Shown: one piece after another, positions 11,501 through 20,026 of the stretch
Position numbering within the stretch: position 1 is the stretch's first letter
How the letters are laid out: the number at the start of each line of letters is the position of its first letter
Assembly (NCBI GenBank): GCA_944990035.1
Contig: CALYLX010000159.1
Span: 1,240,001 to 1,304,000 of the forward strand
Length of the DNA: 64,000 nucleotides
Direction of reading: 5' to 3'
Source: Clitopilus passeckerianus
Taxonomy: Eukaryota > Basidiomycota > Agaricomycetes > Agaricales > Entolomataceae
Made by a program: the position numbers and the translations under genes
Notes under the pieces: model-generated
The model's database searches: none
What the model was told of the DNA's origin: nothing
What the model saw: only the letters and a program-made list of their open reading frames with translations

Positions 11501-12297
11501 TTCGCGTATCCACACCTGCTGTGTGTGGTGTCTGGTTGCTGGATGGTGTGTTACCACCGTCTGTCGTATTGTGGTAGTTGGCCTGATTGGCCCGTACACA
11601 AGGTAATCCTTTGTGTGTTCCTGCGTAAGTGGGGGTTCCTCCTTGGTGAATATTCCGACTGCCGGTTCGTTCTGGCAGTATGCGATGAGAAAATCTTCAT
11701 TGATCTCTTCTCCGTCTTCGACTATTCGGAAATAGTCGCTAAGTCCTTCTGATTTTCCGGGATTCTCTTCGGAACAATCAGGTGCTGGGGTAGGTGGCGT
11801 GTTTTCCTCTAGTAGTTGTTCTCGGATGGCTCTCATCCGCTTGATGTCTACTGCTCGCATCAATGTTTGCGACAGTCGTTGGGTAATGCGTGATTCGTCG
11901 ATTTCGAGTGTGCCGTCGCTCCACGATATGATTGGATCTACCCGTTTTAGCCAGGGTAATCCAAAATCAGGTGGTCTTTCCCGAGTCCAGTGACAAAACA
12001 TCTTTCCTTGATGATGGCTGTCCCTATCTTGGCAATAACCCAGGTAAAGTGGGTAATAGTTCCTTGTTTGTTCAGGGTGCCATCAACGTTTCGTGCTGTA
12101 ATCGGTTGTCGGAGTGGGAGTAGTGGGAGGTGATGTGTCTTGGCGAAGACGGAGTCGATAAATGACCCTTGCGCTCCAGAGTCAATGAGAGCTTTTGTGC
12201 CGGCGATTGTTGTATTTCCATCTAGGGGTCTTGTAGAGAGATTGGGATACGCATAGATTCAGCATAAAAATCAGTAGCTACAAGTACACTGGAAATA
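8519..12297 (-). pseudogene. Element A pol: protease, RT, RNase H, integrase and chromodomain, with frame breaks
   Basis: Protease DSGAQG lies at about 12168-12183, RT YMDD at 10846-10857, RNase H around 10430-10050, the integrase HHCC region near 9770-9640, the integrase core at 9550-9100, and a C-terminal chromodomain near 8680-8560 (ending ...YLVKWKGWPSADNEW). Pol is in +1 relative to gag, as in many Ty3-like elements. The frame is interrupted near 12222 (four G where copy C has five, creating a stop), near 11961, near 11520 and at 9481-9484 (integrase). Three of these are single-base losses in short homopolymers. The product would be the replication polyprotein. Confidence 0.88.
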
Positions 12298-13269
12298 TCA
12301 ATCGGGCGAGGAAGTACTGACGTCGGCTTTGCAGTCTTCCTCTTTAAAACCCTCAGCCTCTGCTTCAGTGTAGAATTCAGCGGCTTCTTCTTGGGGCATG
12401 TCAGCTAGGACTGCTCTGACATATTTGATCAACTCGGCTCCCTTCTCAGGTTTCTTGTGGAATCGGCTGTCGTTGTTGCTAGGGTAGGTTCTTCCAAAAT
12501 TCTTCCTTTGAAGACATTGTTGGATCGTGTGACCTTTCTTGGAGCAATAGTAGCACAAGTTGTTCTTCTTGTGATGTTCTCTTTCCTCCTGGGTGAGGCG
12601 GCGTTTGGGTGGATCAGTGGTGAAACGATCAACATCCATAGCCATTGGGTCTCGGGCTCCAGTAGGTGTTTTGTAAGCACCTTTGACCATATCAGATGTC
12701 TTGATGATACGGGTATGTCCCATGATTGTCTTGGCACGTCGCCAGTTGTTGTCAAACTGGACGGCTTTCTTGACCCAATCGTCGAATGTGGTAGGAGGAA
12801 TCGGAAAAGAGAATTTTCTCTCGGAGTTTGGGGTAAGTCCTTCCATGAAGATCTCAATCTTTGCAGTGTCACCGCTGAGATCAGTTCGTGCAAGAATATT
12901 CTTGAAGACGGTGACAAATTCGTCAGCTGTCCCATCCTGTCGTAAGGCTTTGAGTTGGAGGAGTGCGGCAGCTTTGTCGTCGGTAGGGGAAAAGGCTTCT
13001 TTGAATTGGTTGATAAATTCAGCGTAGGTGGCTTTCCTTTCAGCTGCTGAATATTTATCGTGAAATTCTAATCCCCATGCTGCTGCAGTTCCTTCTTTGA
13101 GGAAGGATAGGGCGATGCGAATCTTCTTGTCATCTTCGAGTTGGTTGAGGTTGTTTAGGATGAGGTAGTCTTCAAGTTCCTGAATGAACTTTCTGGTCTT
13201 GGATCGGTCTCCGGAGAACGTTTGGGGTTTGGCTCCAATGTCCTTCTTGTTGTTGTTGTCTTGTGACAT
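12298..13269 (-). CDS. Element A gag
   Basis: The first ATG of the frame is at 13269 (MSQDNNNKKDIG). The 323-residue protein has a retrotransposon gag (capsid) domain in its first half, a basic linker, and one CCHC knuckle (CYYCSKKGHTIQQC) near 12560-12520. The C-terminus is acidic and ends TSSPD. The frame stays open for 187 codons upstream of the ATG without another ATG. The stop overlaps the start of the protease frame, which is +1. It is intact here, unlike the copy in element B. Confidence 0.85.
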   Translation of the reverse strand: MSQDNNNKKDIGAKPQTFSGDRSKTRKFIQELEDYLILNNLNQLEDDKKIRIALSFLKEGTAAAWGLEFHDKYSAAERKATYAEFINQFKEAFSPTDDKAAALLQLKALRQDGTADEFVTVFKNILARTDLSGDTAKIEIFMEGLTPNSERKFSFPIPPTTFDDWVKKAVQFDNNWRRAKTIMGHTRIIKTSDMVKGAYKTPTGARDPMAMDVDRFTTDPPKRRLTQEEREHHKKNNLCYYCSKKGHTIQQCLQRKNFGRTYPSNNDSRFHKKPEKGAELIKYVRAVLADMPQEEAAEFYTEAEAEGFKEEDCKADVSTSSPD

Positions 13270-13867
13270 TTCGTAGTCGAAATCGAAGTCGGTCTCTGGT
13301 TCAATTGTTTCTGCACTGGGGCGCTCCTCTGGCTCAGCTGTGGGGCTCTCCTCTAGCTGTTGTTGTACTTGGTGTTCTTCTTCTTCCTCTTCGGGCAAGA
13401 CAGAAGCGCTGGTAGACGGGACTAGTGATGGGTTCCTGGATATTGCTGTGGGTAATGGTGCGAAGCGTCGCTGTTCCTCCTCGTCTACTTCAATGTCGTG
13501 TTCTCGTTGAGCTCGGACAATAGCAGGGGTCTTATGAGGTCGTTCAGGGGTAGGGAAGTCTAGAGCGTGGAAGTGTCTGTTTTCAACGGCAACGGTGGTG
13601 AATGTGAATTTGCCAAGAGAGAGAGAGGCGTAGCACCAGCGGTTATTGTTGTGATTAAAACCGCAGTAGCTTCCGTTGGTGAACTTGTAGACGTTGTTGG
13701 TTCCTTCTACTAGAGTGGTATTTCGTGGCGGGTGGTCTGCCCTGTGTACGACCGTGGTGACTGAGTGGTAGCCGCAACGGCAATCGGCCTGTTGCGTGCT
13801 TCTGCTGTGTTGTCGTGGGGTGGGCCTGCGCTAACAATGAGCGGGCCTTCTGAACAGCTTGACCTTT
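13270..13867 (-). other. AUG-free leader of element A with an open frame joined to gag
   Basis: From the primer-binding site to the gag ATG there is no ATG in any minus-strand frame. In the gag frame there is no stop from 13830 to 13270, so 187 codons stay open. The implied peptide is Cys/Asn-rich at first (reading near 13670) and Glu-rich near 13390. In element B a GA run near 1150 differs by exactly three bases, but another one-base change near 850 breaks the frame there. Coding by non-AUG initiation is possible, not shown. Confidence 0.5.
13855..13865 (-). promoter_or_regulatory. Putative self-priming primer-binding site
   Basis: Two bases inside the 5' LTR the minus strand reads AGGTCAAGCTG. 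Its complement, CAGCTTGACCT, occurs exactly once inside the LTR at 14042-14032, 33 nt after the TATA box, where transcription should begin. Tf1/sushi-type chromoviruses prime reverse transcription with the first 11 nt of their own mRNA annealed just after the LTR; this has the same layout and length. The pair is also conserved in element B (1383-1393 and 1566-1576). Confidence 0.75.
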
Positions 13868-14327
13868 TGTTAAGGCAGAGCCTAACAACTTAGGTAATAC
13901 TGTTTACGCTCGATGTCTTTGATAAACAAAGACAGAGATTTGTCAGCAGCTGCGGCTGTACTGACGACCTGGTGAGATTGACAAGGGACTTAAAGGCGAA
14001 ATAGAGAACTAAGCAGTTAGGTAGATTGCCTAGGTCAAGCTGAGGAGCCTTGACCAAATGGTACAGGTTTATATACCTATCTAGTAGTTCTAAATATAGC
14101 ACATGCGCAGCATGCTGAGTAAGTAATGAGTCATGCGCAGCATGATGAGTAAGTACATGAGTCAGAAAGAGTCAGATAAGGTATAAGTCTCTCACGATCG
14201 TGAGAGATGCGGAGTAAGCATGGAAAAAGATGAAAAATGCGCAGTGATGCGCAGCATATGTGAGTAATCGTGCATAGGTAAGCGGGCCGGGGTATGTAAG
14301 GAGAAACATGTAAGCAAAATCATAACA
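13868..14327 (-). repeat. 5' LTR of element A (460 bp)
   Basis: It is identical to the 3' LTR except for a 5-bp deletion near 13981. On the minus strand U3 spans 14327 to about 14043, and R-U5 spans 14042 to 13868. U3 holds the 20-bp palindrome (14188-14207) and two copies of a motif with core CATG(C/A)TGCGCATGA; TGACTCAT, the Gcn4/AP-1 consensus, lies at 14128-14135. Confidence 0.95.
14032..14075 (-). promoter_or_regulatory. LTR core promoter of element A: TATA box and inferred start
   Basis: TATATAAA reads on the minus strand from 14075. The inferred transcript start, CAGCTTGACCT, begins at 14042, 33 nt downstream, a normal TATA-to-start distance. An inverted repeat (GGTCAAG...CTTGACC, 14033-14055) spans the start. 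The start site is inferred from its match to the primer-binding site. Confidence 0.65.
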
Positions 14328-15491
14328 GGAAGTGGAGGAATCAGAGCTCTCATCAGAGCTTGATGAATCTGATCCACTCGGAGGTGAGTCCTCACTGTCA
14401 GATGAGCTCGACTCACTGGAGTCAGAGCTATCCTTATCATCATCATCAGAGGGGTCGGACCTCTTCTTGTGACGAAGACGGCCAAAGGCGCGCCCTAAGG
14501 AGCTCTTAGGAGTAACCTGGCTAATGGGCTTGGTTGCGCGACCCTTAGCTTCTTTCTCCTTTCGGCGAGAAGACTTGGACTGAATCTTTTCTCCTCCGTC
14601 CTTCGCTATTCTGTTCAACAGTCTAGCGTAGTCTTCAGAGATGGGTGCAGACGTCGATCGACGTTGGCGCTGGTGTTTAGCCTTGGCCTTAGCACGTTCT
14701 TTCTCTTTCTTCCTCTTGTTAGAAGTAGAATTCTCTTGTACATTAGATTCCAGAGTAATGCCATGAACATTAATTCCATCATCTTCGATGTCAGAACCAT
14801 CAGGTTCGTTGTCAAGCTCACGAGCATTCTCCTGAATATCTTCAAAGAGAGCTCTTTGTGTGCTGATGTCGCGTTCATCCTCGGGTATTCCGGAATTACC
14901 CCAATTCAGAGGATCAATGCCCTTTCCCTTGTCGGGCCGGGCACTCATATTTACAGTCGCATTATCCGATTCGTCGGATTCAGATGCGTCGGTTTCTACA
15001 GTGGCAGCGTATTTCATGCGCTTCTCATAAGCGGTACGTTGCTCCTGGCTCATACTGTCCCGAGCCGCGTTGTAGAGCATTTCTTGCTCTTCAGTCAACT
15101 CGGCTTGGACAGATTCTTCTTCATCGCGCTCGTGATGAAGAGAATTTTCGTTATATTCAAACAAATCATCTATTTGATCATTATCGAATATTTCAGGTAC
15201 ATCTTCTAATACATTATTAGAAGTTTCCTTCACACCAGAGCCGTCGCTCAAGGTGTCGGAAATACCGCGAGGACCTTCATCCTCGCCACGAAGACTCTCA
15301 TCTTCGTTAACACCGCGTGTGCCAGACACGGGTGAAGCAGCCCTGGATTGCACTCCTTGACCACTGTCAAGGGATAGATCTGCTGCGCCGGCCAATCCAC
15401 CTGGCATGGTGGATCCTGCCGAAGACGACACTTGCGTGCCGCCCGGACCGCGTGGACGGAACTGATAAGTCCGTTTGACGGGAGGTGCCAT
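14328..15491 (-). pseudogene. Element D gag, N-terminal part
   Basis: ATG at 15491 (MAPPVKRTYQFRPRGPGG). The protein is low-complexity, rich in Ser, Asp and Glu, with a basic patch around 14690-14650 (KRKKEKERAKAKAKHQRQRR) and a Ser/Asp tract at the end (near 14440-14330). The frame is cut at 14328 by element A; with one GGAAG removed it continues at 7131 in the same register. As it stands the frame runs into the LTR of A and stops at 14172. Confidence 0.85.
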
Positions 15492-15884
15492 GATTCGGGT
15501 TTGTTAAGGGTTTAAGCTGAGAGACAGTTGACTCTGCGAAGTCGGGTGTACTTGGGTGGCCAAACCGCCGTACGTTCCGCGAATACGAGAGTCAAATGAA
15601 AACGACAAGAGACGCTAGGAGCGAGAAGAGCTGGGAGATGCTCAAAATATGTGGCGGGAGTGTGAGAGTGTCACAGTCGCGTCACACGTAGCCTCGAGAG
15701 AGCAGGTATAAGTCCTCTTCTATTCGAGATTGCTGGTCTCTCTAAGTCGTGTACAGGACCTTTATATACTAATTCCTAGGTATAGCTAACGTAATCTGTG
15801 AAGTAGCTACGATGTACGGATGTATAGAACGAGCTCGGAATAGTAATCTAATCTTATCTGGATGAAGTAAGCATAACGTTGTCA
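15492..15884 (-). repeat. Leader and 5' LTR of element D
   Basis: This gene-free stretch lies upstream of the element D gag. On the minus strand it begins TGACAACG at 15884, the likely LTR start, and has TATATAAA at 15768-15761. The second LTR is outside the preserved element, so the inner LTR boundary cannot be fixed. The outer end is only 72 bp before the start codon of the J-protein gene on the opposite strand. Confidence 0.55.
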
Positions 15885-15956
15885 CGTATTCGCCACACTC
15901 CTTGAGGGTCGAACACCGTAGTCCATGACTAAGCGACATTGCCTCATCCTTCCCCC

Positions 15957-17276
15957 ATGAACAACGCTGACGTCGAAGTCGACCCCTATGAGCTGCTTCA
16001 GCTCAAGTCTGAAGCTACGGACGGGGAGATTAAGACTGCTTACCGCAAACTTTCTTTGAAAGTTCATCCGGATAGGGTGAGAACCCTTCCTTCTCTCAGT
16101 AATCTGCAGTCACTGACGAACTGTCGTCTCAAAGAATCCGAATAATCCAGATGCTGGTGAGCCTTCTCTAATGTCGAACACCAACCCCGTCTGAACTAAC
16201 TAGTTCTCTGCATCAAATAGCCCGCAAATTCCATGAACTAAACCAGGCGTACGAACTCTTACTGGACCCATTGCGCCGCCTTGCCCTCGATGCAAAACTG
16301 CGTCTCAAGCAAGCTCGCGCGCAGCGCTATGCAGCCTATGACAACAAGCGGAAAACTATGCTTGACGAGCTGGAGTCTCGAGAACGGGACTTCAAGAAAG
16401 CTAAGGTGGAGAAAGAAAAAGAAGAACGCGCTCGATTCCAGGACAATGAACGCATCAAAGATGAAGGCAGGCGGTTGAGAGAGGAAAGGCAGAAACAGAT
16501 GGAGCAGGCAGAAGAAGATAGAAGAAGGGCTGCGAGGGATATTGAGGAGGAAAATGCGCCACCACCTTTGAGTATGCCTTTTGCCTCGTTCTTTATCCGT
16601 CAGATTGCTTTTCTTACAATTCCTCCCCATAGATCCTCATGATACTATCATTCGCCTGAAATACTCACTTAAATCCCATCCCACGCTCACCACAGCCGCA
16701 GCCATAATAGCCCTAATGACGCCCTTTGGCACGATCGATACAGACTCAGTCGCTGTATCGCTCAAAGCCCCAAAGAAGGACTCAACCAAACCACCAAAAT
16801 TTGGTTCCGCTGCGGTAACTTTCAAACAGATCGGCGATGCTTTCGCTGCTGTTTGCGCCAGCGGGCAAGCTAAGGAAGGCCTAGAGGGTATTGAAGTCAC
16901 CTGGCTAGGAGGCAAGGAACCAGAAATCATAGGCTGGTTGAAGAATATGGGCAAATTGGGGACACCTTCACCCAAACAGAGGATGCCGGAAGAGAGTATT
17001 AAAGAAGGGAAAGAACAAGCCGAACTTCCGCAGAACCAGCCTACTGGGAGTGGAGGGTTTTCCTCTTTCCCAGAAACATTCGTGAGCCCAACTTTATATC
17101 TAACGTTTGACCCAGAAGCTGACTTTGCTTTGGTGCAGCCTGATCTCGATGCGCCTCCAAAAATGCCTGCAGTTGCGCCCGGGCTGGACTATGAAGCTCT
17201 GACCTTGATGCGGATGAGGCAGGCTGAAAGAGAGCGATTGGAAAGGGAAATTCTGGAACAGGAGCAGAATGAATGA
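15957..17276 (+). CDS. DNAJC17: DNAJC17/Cwf23-like J-protein
   Basis: Four exons: 15957-16076, 16135-16156, 16221-16571, 16633-17276, giving 378 residues. The N-terminal J domain (DPYELLQLKS, HPD at the end of exon 1) continues through a 22-nt exon (NPNNPDA) into RKFHELNQAYELL. A charged coiled coil follows (about residues 70-165), then an RRM-like domain (DTIIRLKYS ... GIEVTWLG, about 175-265) and a Glu-rich C-terminus. J plus RRM is the architecture of human DNAJC17 and fission yeast Cwf23, which act with the spliceosome in the nucleus. The first ATG in frame is at 15957. The promoter is squeezed by the LTR of element D. Confidence 0.9.
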
Positions 17277-17732
17277 ATTTTGCCTTTGAAGATTTTTTCC
17301 ACCGCAAGGGTCATCTCTTTCATCTAGCACCTTCTGCATTTCGGATGACGAGCATATGGAGAGGTGTCACCGTGGTGAACCCACTCTGTTAAATCGTTTC
17401 ATCATTCGTCGGTTGTACATTCATCATCATACATATGTAGGACTTGAGCTTTTGTGTAGAATTTAATTTCCACCTGACAGGCGACGAATGGAACCAGTTT
17501 GGGAATCACTAATTACCATACATGCCATTCTAAATCCACGTTAGAAATACATTCCTCGGTTTAAAGCGGTGGTCATAAACCCCAACCCCTTGGAGGAAGT
17601 TTGACCGTAGAGTAGAAACTTGCTGGTATGCTGCGCATCCAGCTTCCCCTGTTGACATCCGTGTTGGCTGCCTGGTGAGCTCCGATCAGATTTTTTGAGG
17701 TTGGTGTTTTCTGTGAAAGGCTACCTCAGCGC
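17277..17732. other. Convergent 3' intergenic region
   Basis: The 3' ends of the J-protein gene (+) and the AC19 gene (-) face each other here. No reading frame or repeat of note. Confidence 0.7.
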
Positions 17733-18328
17733 TCAGCTCTTCTCGTCCCATCTTTCAAATTGCCCAGATTGGAGGCTCGTTTTGTAGGCAGTGTCAACAG
17801 AGACACATAGATCGTCGAGGCTCGAGAGTGCCGATACTAGTGCGGTTAAGGATGACTGGTTGTCTATGGATGGATTAGGCTTAGCTGAACGGTGTCATTT
17901 CCGACAGAGAGCAAGCATGGCGTACCATACATCTGGATCCTGAGATGAATAACATTCTCTGAGGGATGCGGCGCACTACCAAAAGAAATGTCAGTAGCCT
18001 GGAATGGAGGCGGCATCCAAGAAAGTCAAGCCGACCTGTAGCCACAAAATTCAACGCCAGGGCTACAATTGCATTCCGTCAATTCCCGGTGGCTTTCCGA
18101 TCTTGGAAGGCGCATACGCACTTCTTCATGAGCATCCACCTGAGGGCGTTGCCCATTGTATGACTCTCGTCGTAAATCTGGTAGGTAGCCACGGACAGGT
18201 CAGGTTCCGCACCCTTCATCTGCACAAAAACAGAACAAAAGTCAACAAACGAACCCGGCGCTGCTTGAACAGCGCTTGAAAGAAGAAGAAAGACTTACAA
18301 TGCGTATCTTTGGTATTGACTCCGTCAT
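17733..18328 (-). CDS. RPC19: RNA polymerase I and III subunit AC19 (RPC19)
   Basis: Five small exons on the minus strand: 18299-18328, 18122-18219, 18036-18062 (only 27 nt), 17926-17975, 17733-17863; together 336 nt, 111 residues. The core [29 protein letters not shown] matches in order the conserved alpha-like motif of AC19 (RPAC2), which pairs with AC40 in the assembly platform of RNA polymerases I and III. The C-terminal helix (ALSSLDDLCVSVDTAYKTS) also fits. All introns are GT-AG, 59-79 nt. Because the exons are so short, no long frame marks the gene. The start is the ATG at 18328. Confidence 0.92.
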
Positions 18329-19113
18329 GGCAGCAGCGATAATTACAGAAAAGCCTCAAGGCAGTCGCGAATCGCGATCCTCAAGATTTTTTGTTTCCGT
18401 TTCGGGCAATCGTAGTTTGAAATTGAAGCTGTTGTCAAACAACATTCACCTCGCAAAGAAACCGCCGAAGACTCGAGCAACTCGTGGTGAAGGACGATGA
18501 CAACGCTGTTCTTGAAGACTATGGGATGACTCAATCCAGAGGTGTCTGTACGGTTTGCAGCGTTTCTAGCCACATGACTGCGCAGGTTGTTCACAGCTTC
18601 TCCGAAAGACAACGCAAGGCCCTAACCGGCGAAAGAACGCCCAACCCCAATGTCACATCTCTTTGTCTTCCGCTTAGGCCTTCATAGTCTGAGTTAGACC
18701 CTGTCAATCCTATGGAAGTTTCGACAGCAATGATCGTTGTATCGAGTACAATGAATTTGGCACACTTTTCTGGTCATCTTGCCGACGCTTGATCTCCGTT
18801 AGGACTAACACAAAAAGCAGTGGCTTCATCGCCTGCCATTTGGGGAACTGTGCCTTACCTGCCTCCCCTCCTCTTATTCTATCCATGATGCCATGAGAAT
18901 TAGAATTTCTCGATCGGGTCAATCGTTTTGTCTTTCTGCATACCATGCACACCAACTCGATGACTCTTTTTCTTCTCGGGATTGATATAAGACCCTTCCC
19001 ATCTCACCAGGCAATCATCAACTAGTCTCGACTAATCCTCTTCAAGAGAGTATTCTGCGCTTCGCTCCGGTGTATTCTTATTATAATCTATCCTCAAGTA
19101 CTGCTCTGCTATT
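18329..19113. other. Divergent intergenic region between RPC19 and the 19114 gene
   Basis: It should hold the promoters of both neighbours. A frame at 18612-18343 (-) has no ATG and no recognisable domain; a 67-codon frame at 18484-18687 (+) is equally unsupported. I see no gene. Confidence 0.55.
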
Positions 19114-19703
19114 ATGACTTCCGCTGCGCGGCCTACTCTCCCAAGCCTCCACACCCTCAACCTCTTAAACCTCACCTCGCCATGCATGTCCATGGATAAC
19201 GTACCAAAACCCGGTGCTCCCAGCGAACTTCTATTTGACCAGGTATGTTGCTTTGTTTCGACAACCTATAATCAATCTAAATAACCCATTTTCAGGCCAT
19301 TCCACGCCTACACGTCCCTCAAGCACGTTCTGCAGCCGAGATGCGAATGAGCGGCTACCAGGGTCTGCCACCAATGAGCCCAACCTTCGACTCTCGATCC
19401 GGCATCCCTCGCCCGCCCACTCCCGTCATCGCAATAGCACCTCTTTCCGCCCAAGCTCGCGCAGGAGCCGCAGCTCTCGGGCCCAGCCCCCAAAACCACC
19501 CTCGCATGCGCTTCCGACTCGAGCCTAGCAATTACGAAGATGCCCAGGCCTTCGTTATCACGGAACCAAATCCCAGCGCCCCACGCGGAATGGGTGCCAC
19601 ATTACTTGTTGGCAGCGCCATGACTCCATATAGGAATCTGGCGGCTTGGAGATCCGGGCGGGTGCACCCATATAAGATTGTACCTAGCCGCAGAAAGGAC
19701 TGA
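19114..19703 (+). CDS. Uncharacterised Pro/Ser-rich protein
   Basis: Two exons (19114-19242 and 19296-19703) joined by a 53-nt GT-AG intron give 178 residues. The protein begins MTSAARPTLPSLHTLNLLNL, has a Pro/Ser-rich middle (SRSGIPRPPTPVIAIAP) and a more ordered C-terminal half (PRMRFRLEPSNYEDAQAFVI ... GATLLVGSAMTP) ending in basic residues. No signal peptide, membrane segment or catalytic motif is visible. I do not recognise the family. The ATG is the first in frame and both exons are in register. Confidence 0.65.
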
Positions 19704-20026
19704 TTGGGATTCACGCGGGCTACAGATGGTTTTTTTCGGGACAATAGCTGGGCTTATTCGTCATCTTTTCATCGGGTGCCTTGTTCTCCTGGTGCTTCTT
19801 TGCATTTTCTTCTTTTGTCTTTTGTCTTCTTTTTGTGTTTCCCCGCAATCGTCGCATGTAGATACCCCACACGCAAGTCTGTAGACATCTGTTGTATTTC
19901 TAGTCAATACATTCTACTATTATCAGTTATGGAAGCTTCAAAGGACATATGTCCCCATACCGACCACGGCTATTTCTGGATCAAGCGTTTTCATTTCGGT
20001 CTATTGTATGCCATGTCCGACGGAGA
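19704..20026. other. Convergent 3' intergenic region
   Basis: Lies between the stop codons of the 19114 gene and the hydrolase gene; T-rich near 19790-19840. Nothing else seen. Confidence 0.6.

Larger units (their letters stand above)
7132..14327 (-). mobile_element. Element A: complete chromovirus with target-site duplication
   Basis: Two LTRs (7132-7596 and 13868-14327) bound the element. They are identical except for one 5-bp deletion in the right one, so the insertion is young. GGAAG occurs at 7127-7131 and 14328-14332 as a 5-bp target duplication, inside the gag of element D. The minus-strand order is LTR, primer-binding site, leader, gag, protease, RT, RNase H, integrase, chromodomain, ORF3, ORF4, LTR. 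The chromodomain puts it among chromoviruses. Pol has several single-base frame changes, so this copy may not act on its own. Confidence 0.95.
3133..15884 (-). mobile_element. Element D: older Ty3/gypsy element, interrupted by element A
   Basis: The element occupies 3133-7131 and 14328-15884; removing element A and one GGAAG rejoins its gag. The order on the minus strand is LTR and leader, Ser/Asp-rich gag N-terminus, capsid-like region, CCHC knuckle, protease, reverse transcriptase and RNase H. Integrase and the 3' LTR are missing because element C entered just after RNase H. It is a different gypsy lineage from A, with a YLDD rather than YMDD polymerase motif and a long region before the protease. 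At least two frame changes in gag mark it as inactive. Confidence 0.88.

Noticed and set aside
13655..13888. 77-codon frame across the left end of the 5' LTR of A, and its copy at 1183-1416
   Set aside because: It starts with TTG inside the LTR and overlaps the longer open leader frame; its presence in both copies only reflects their near identity.
18343..18612. 89-codon minus-strand frame just upstream of RPC19
   Set aside because: No ATG in frame (it begins with TTG), no recognisable domain, and no convincing splice sites.
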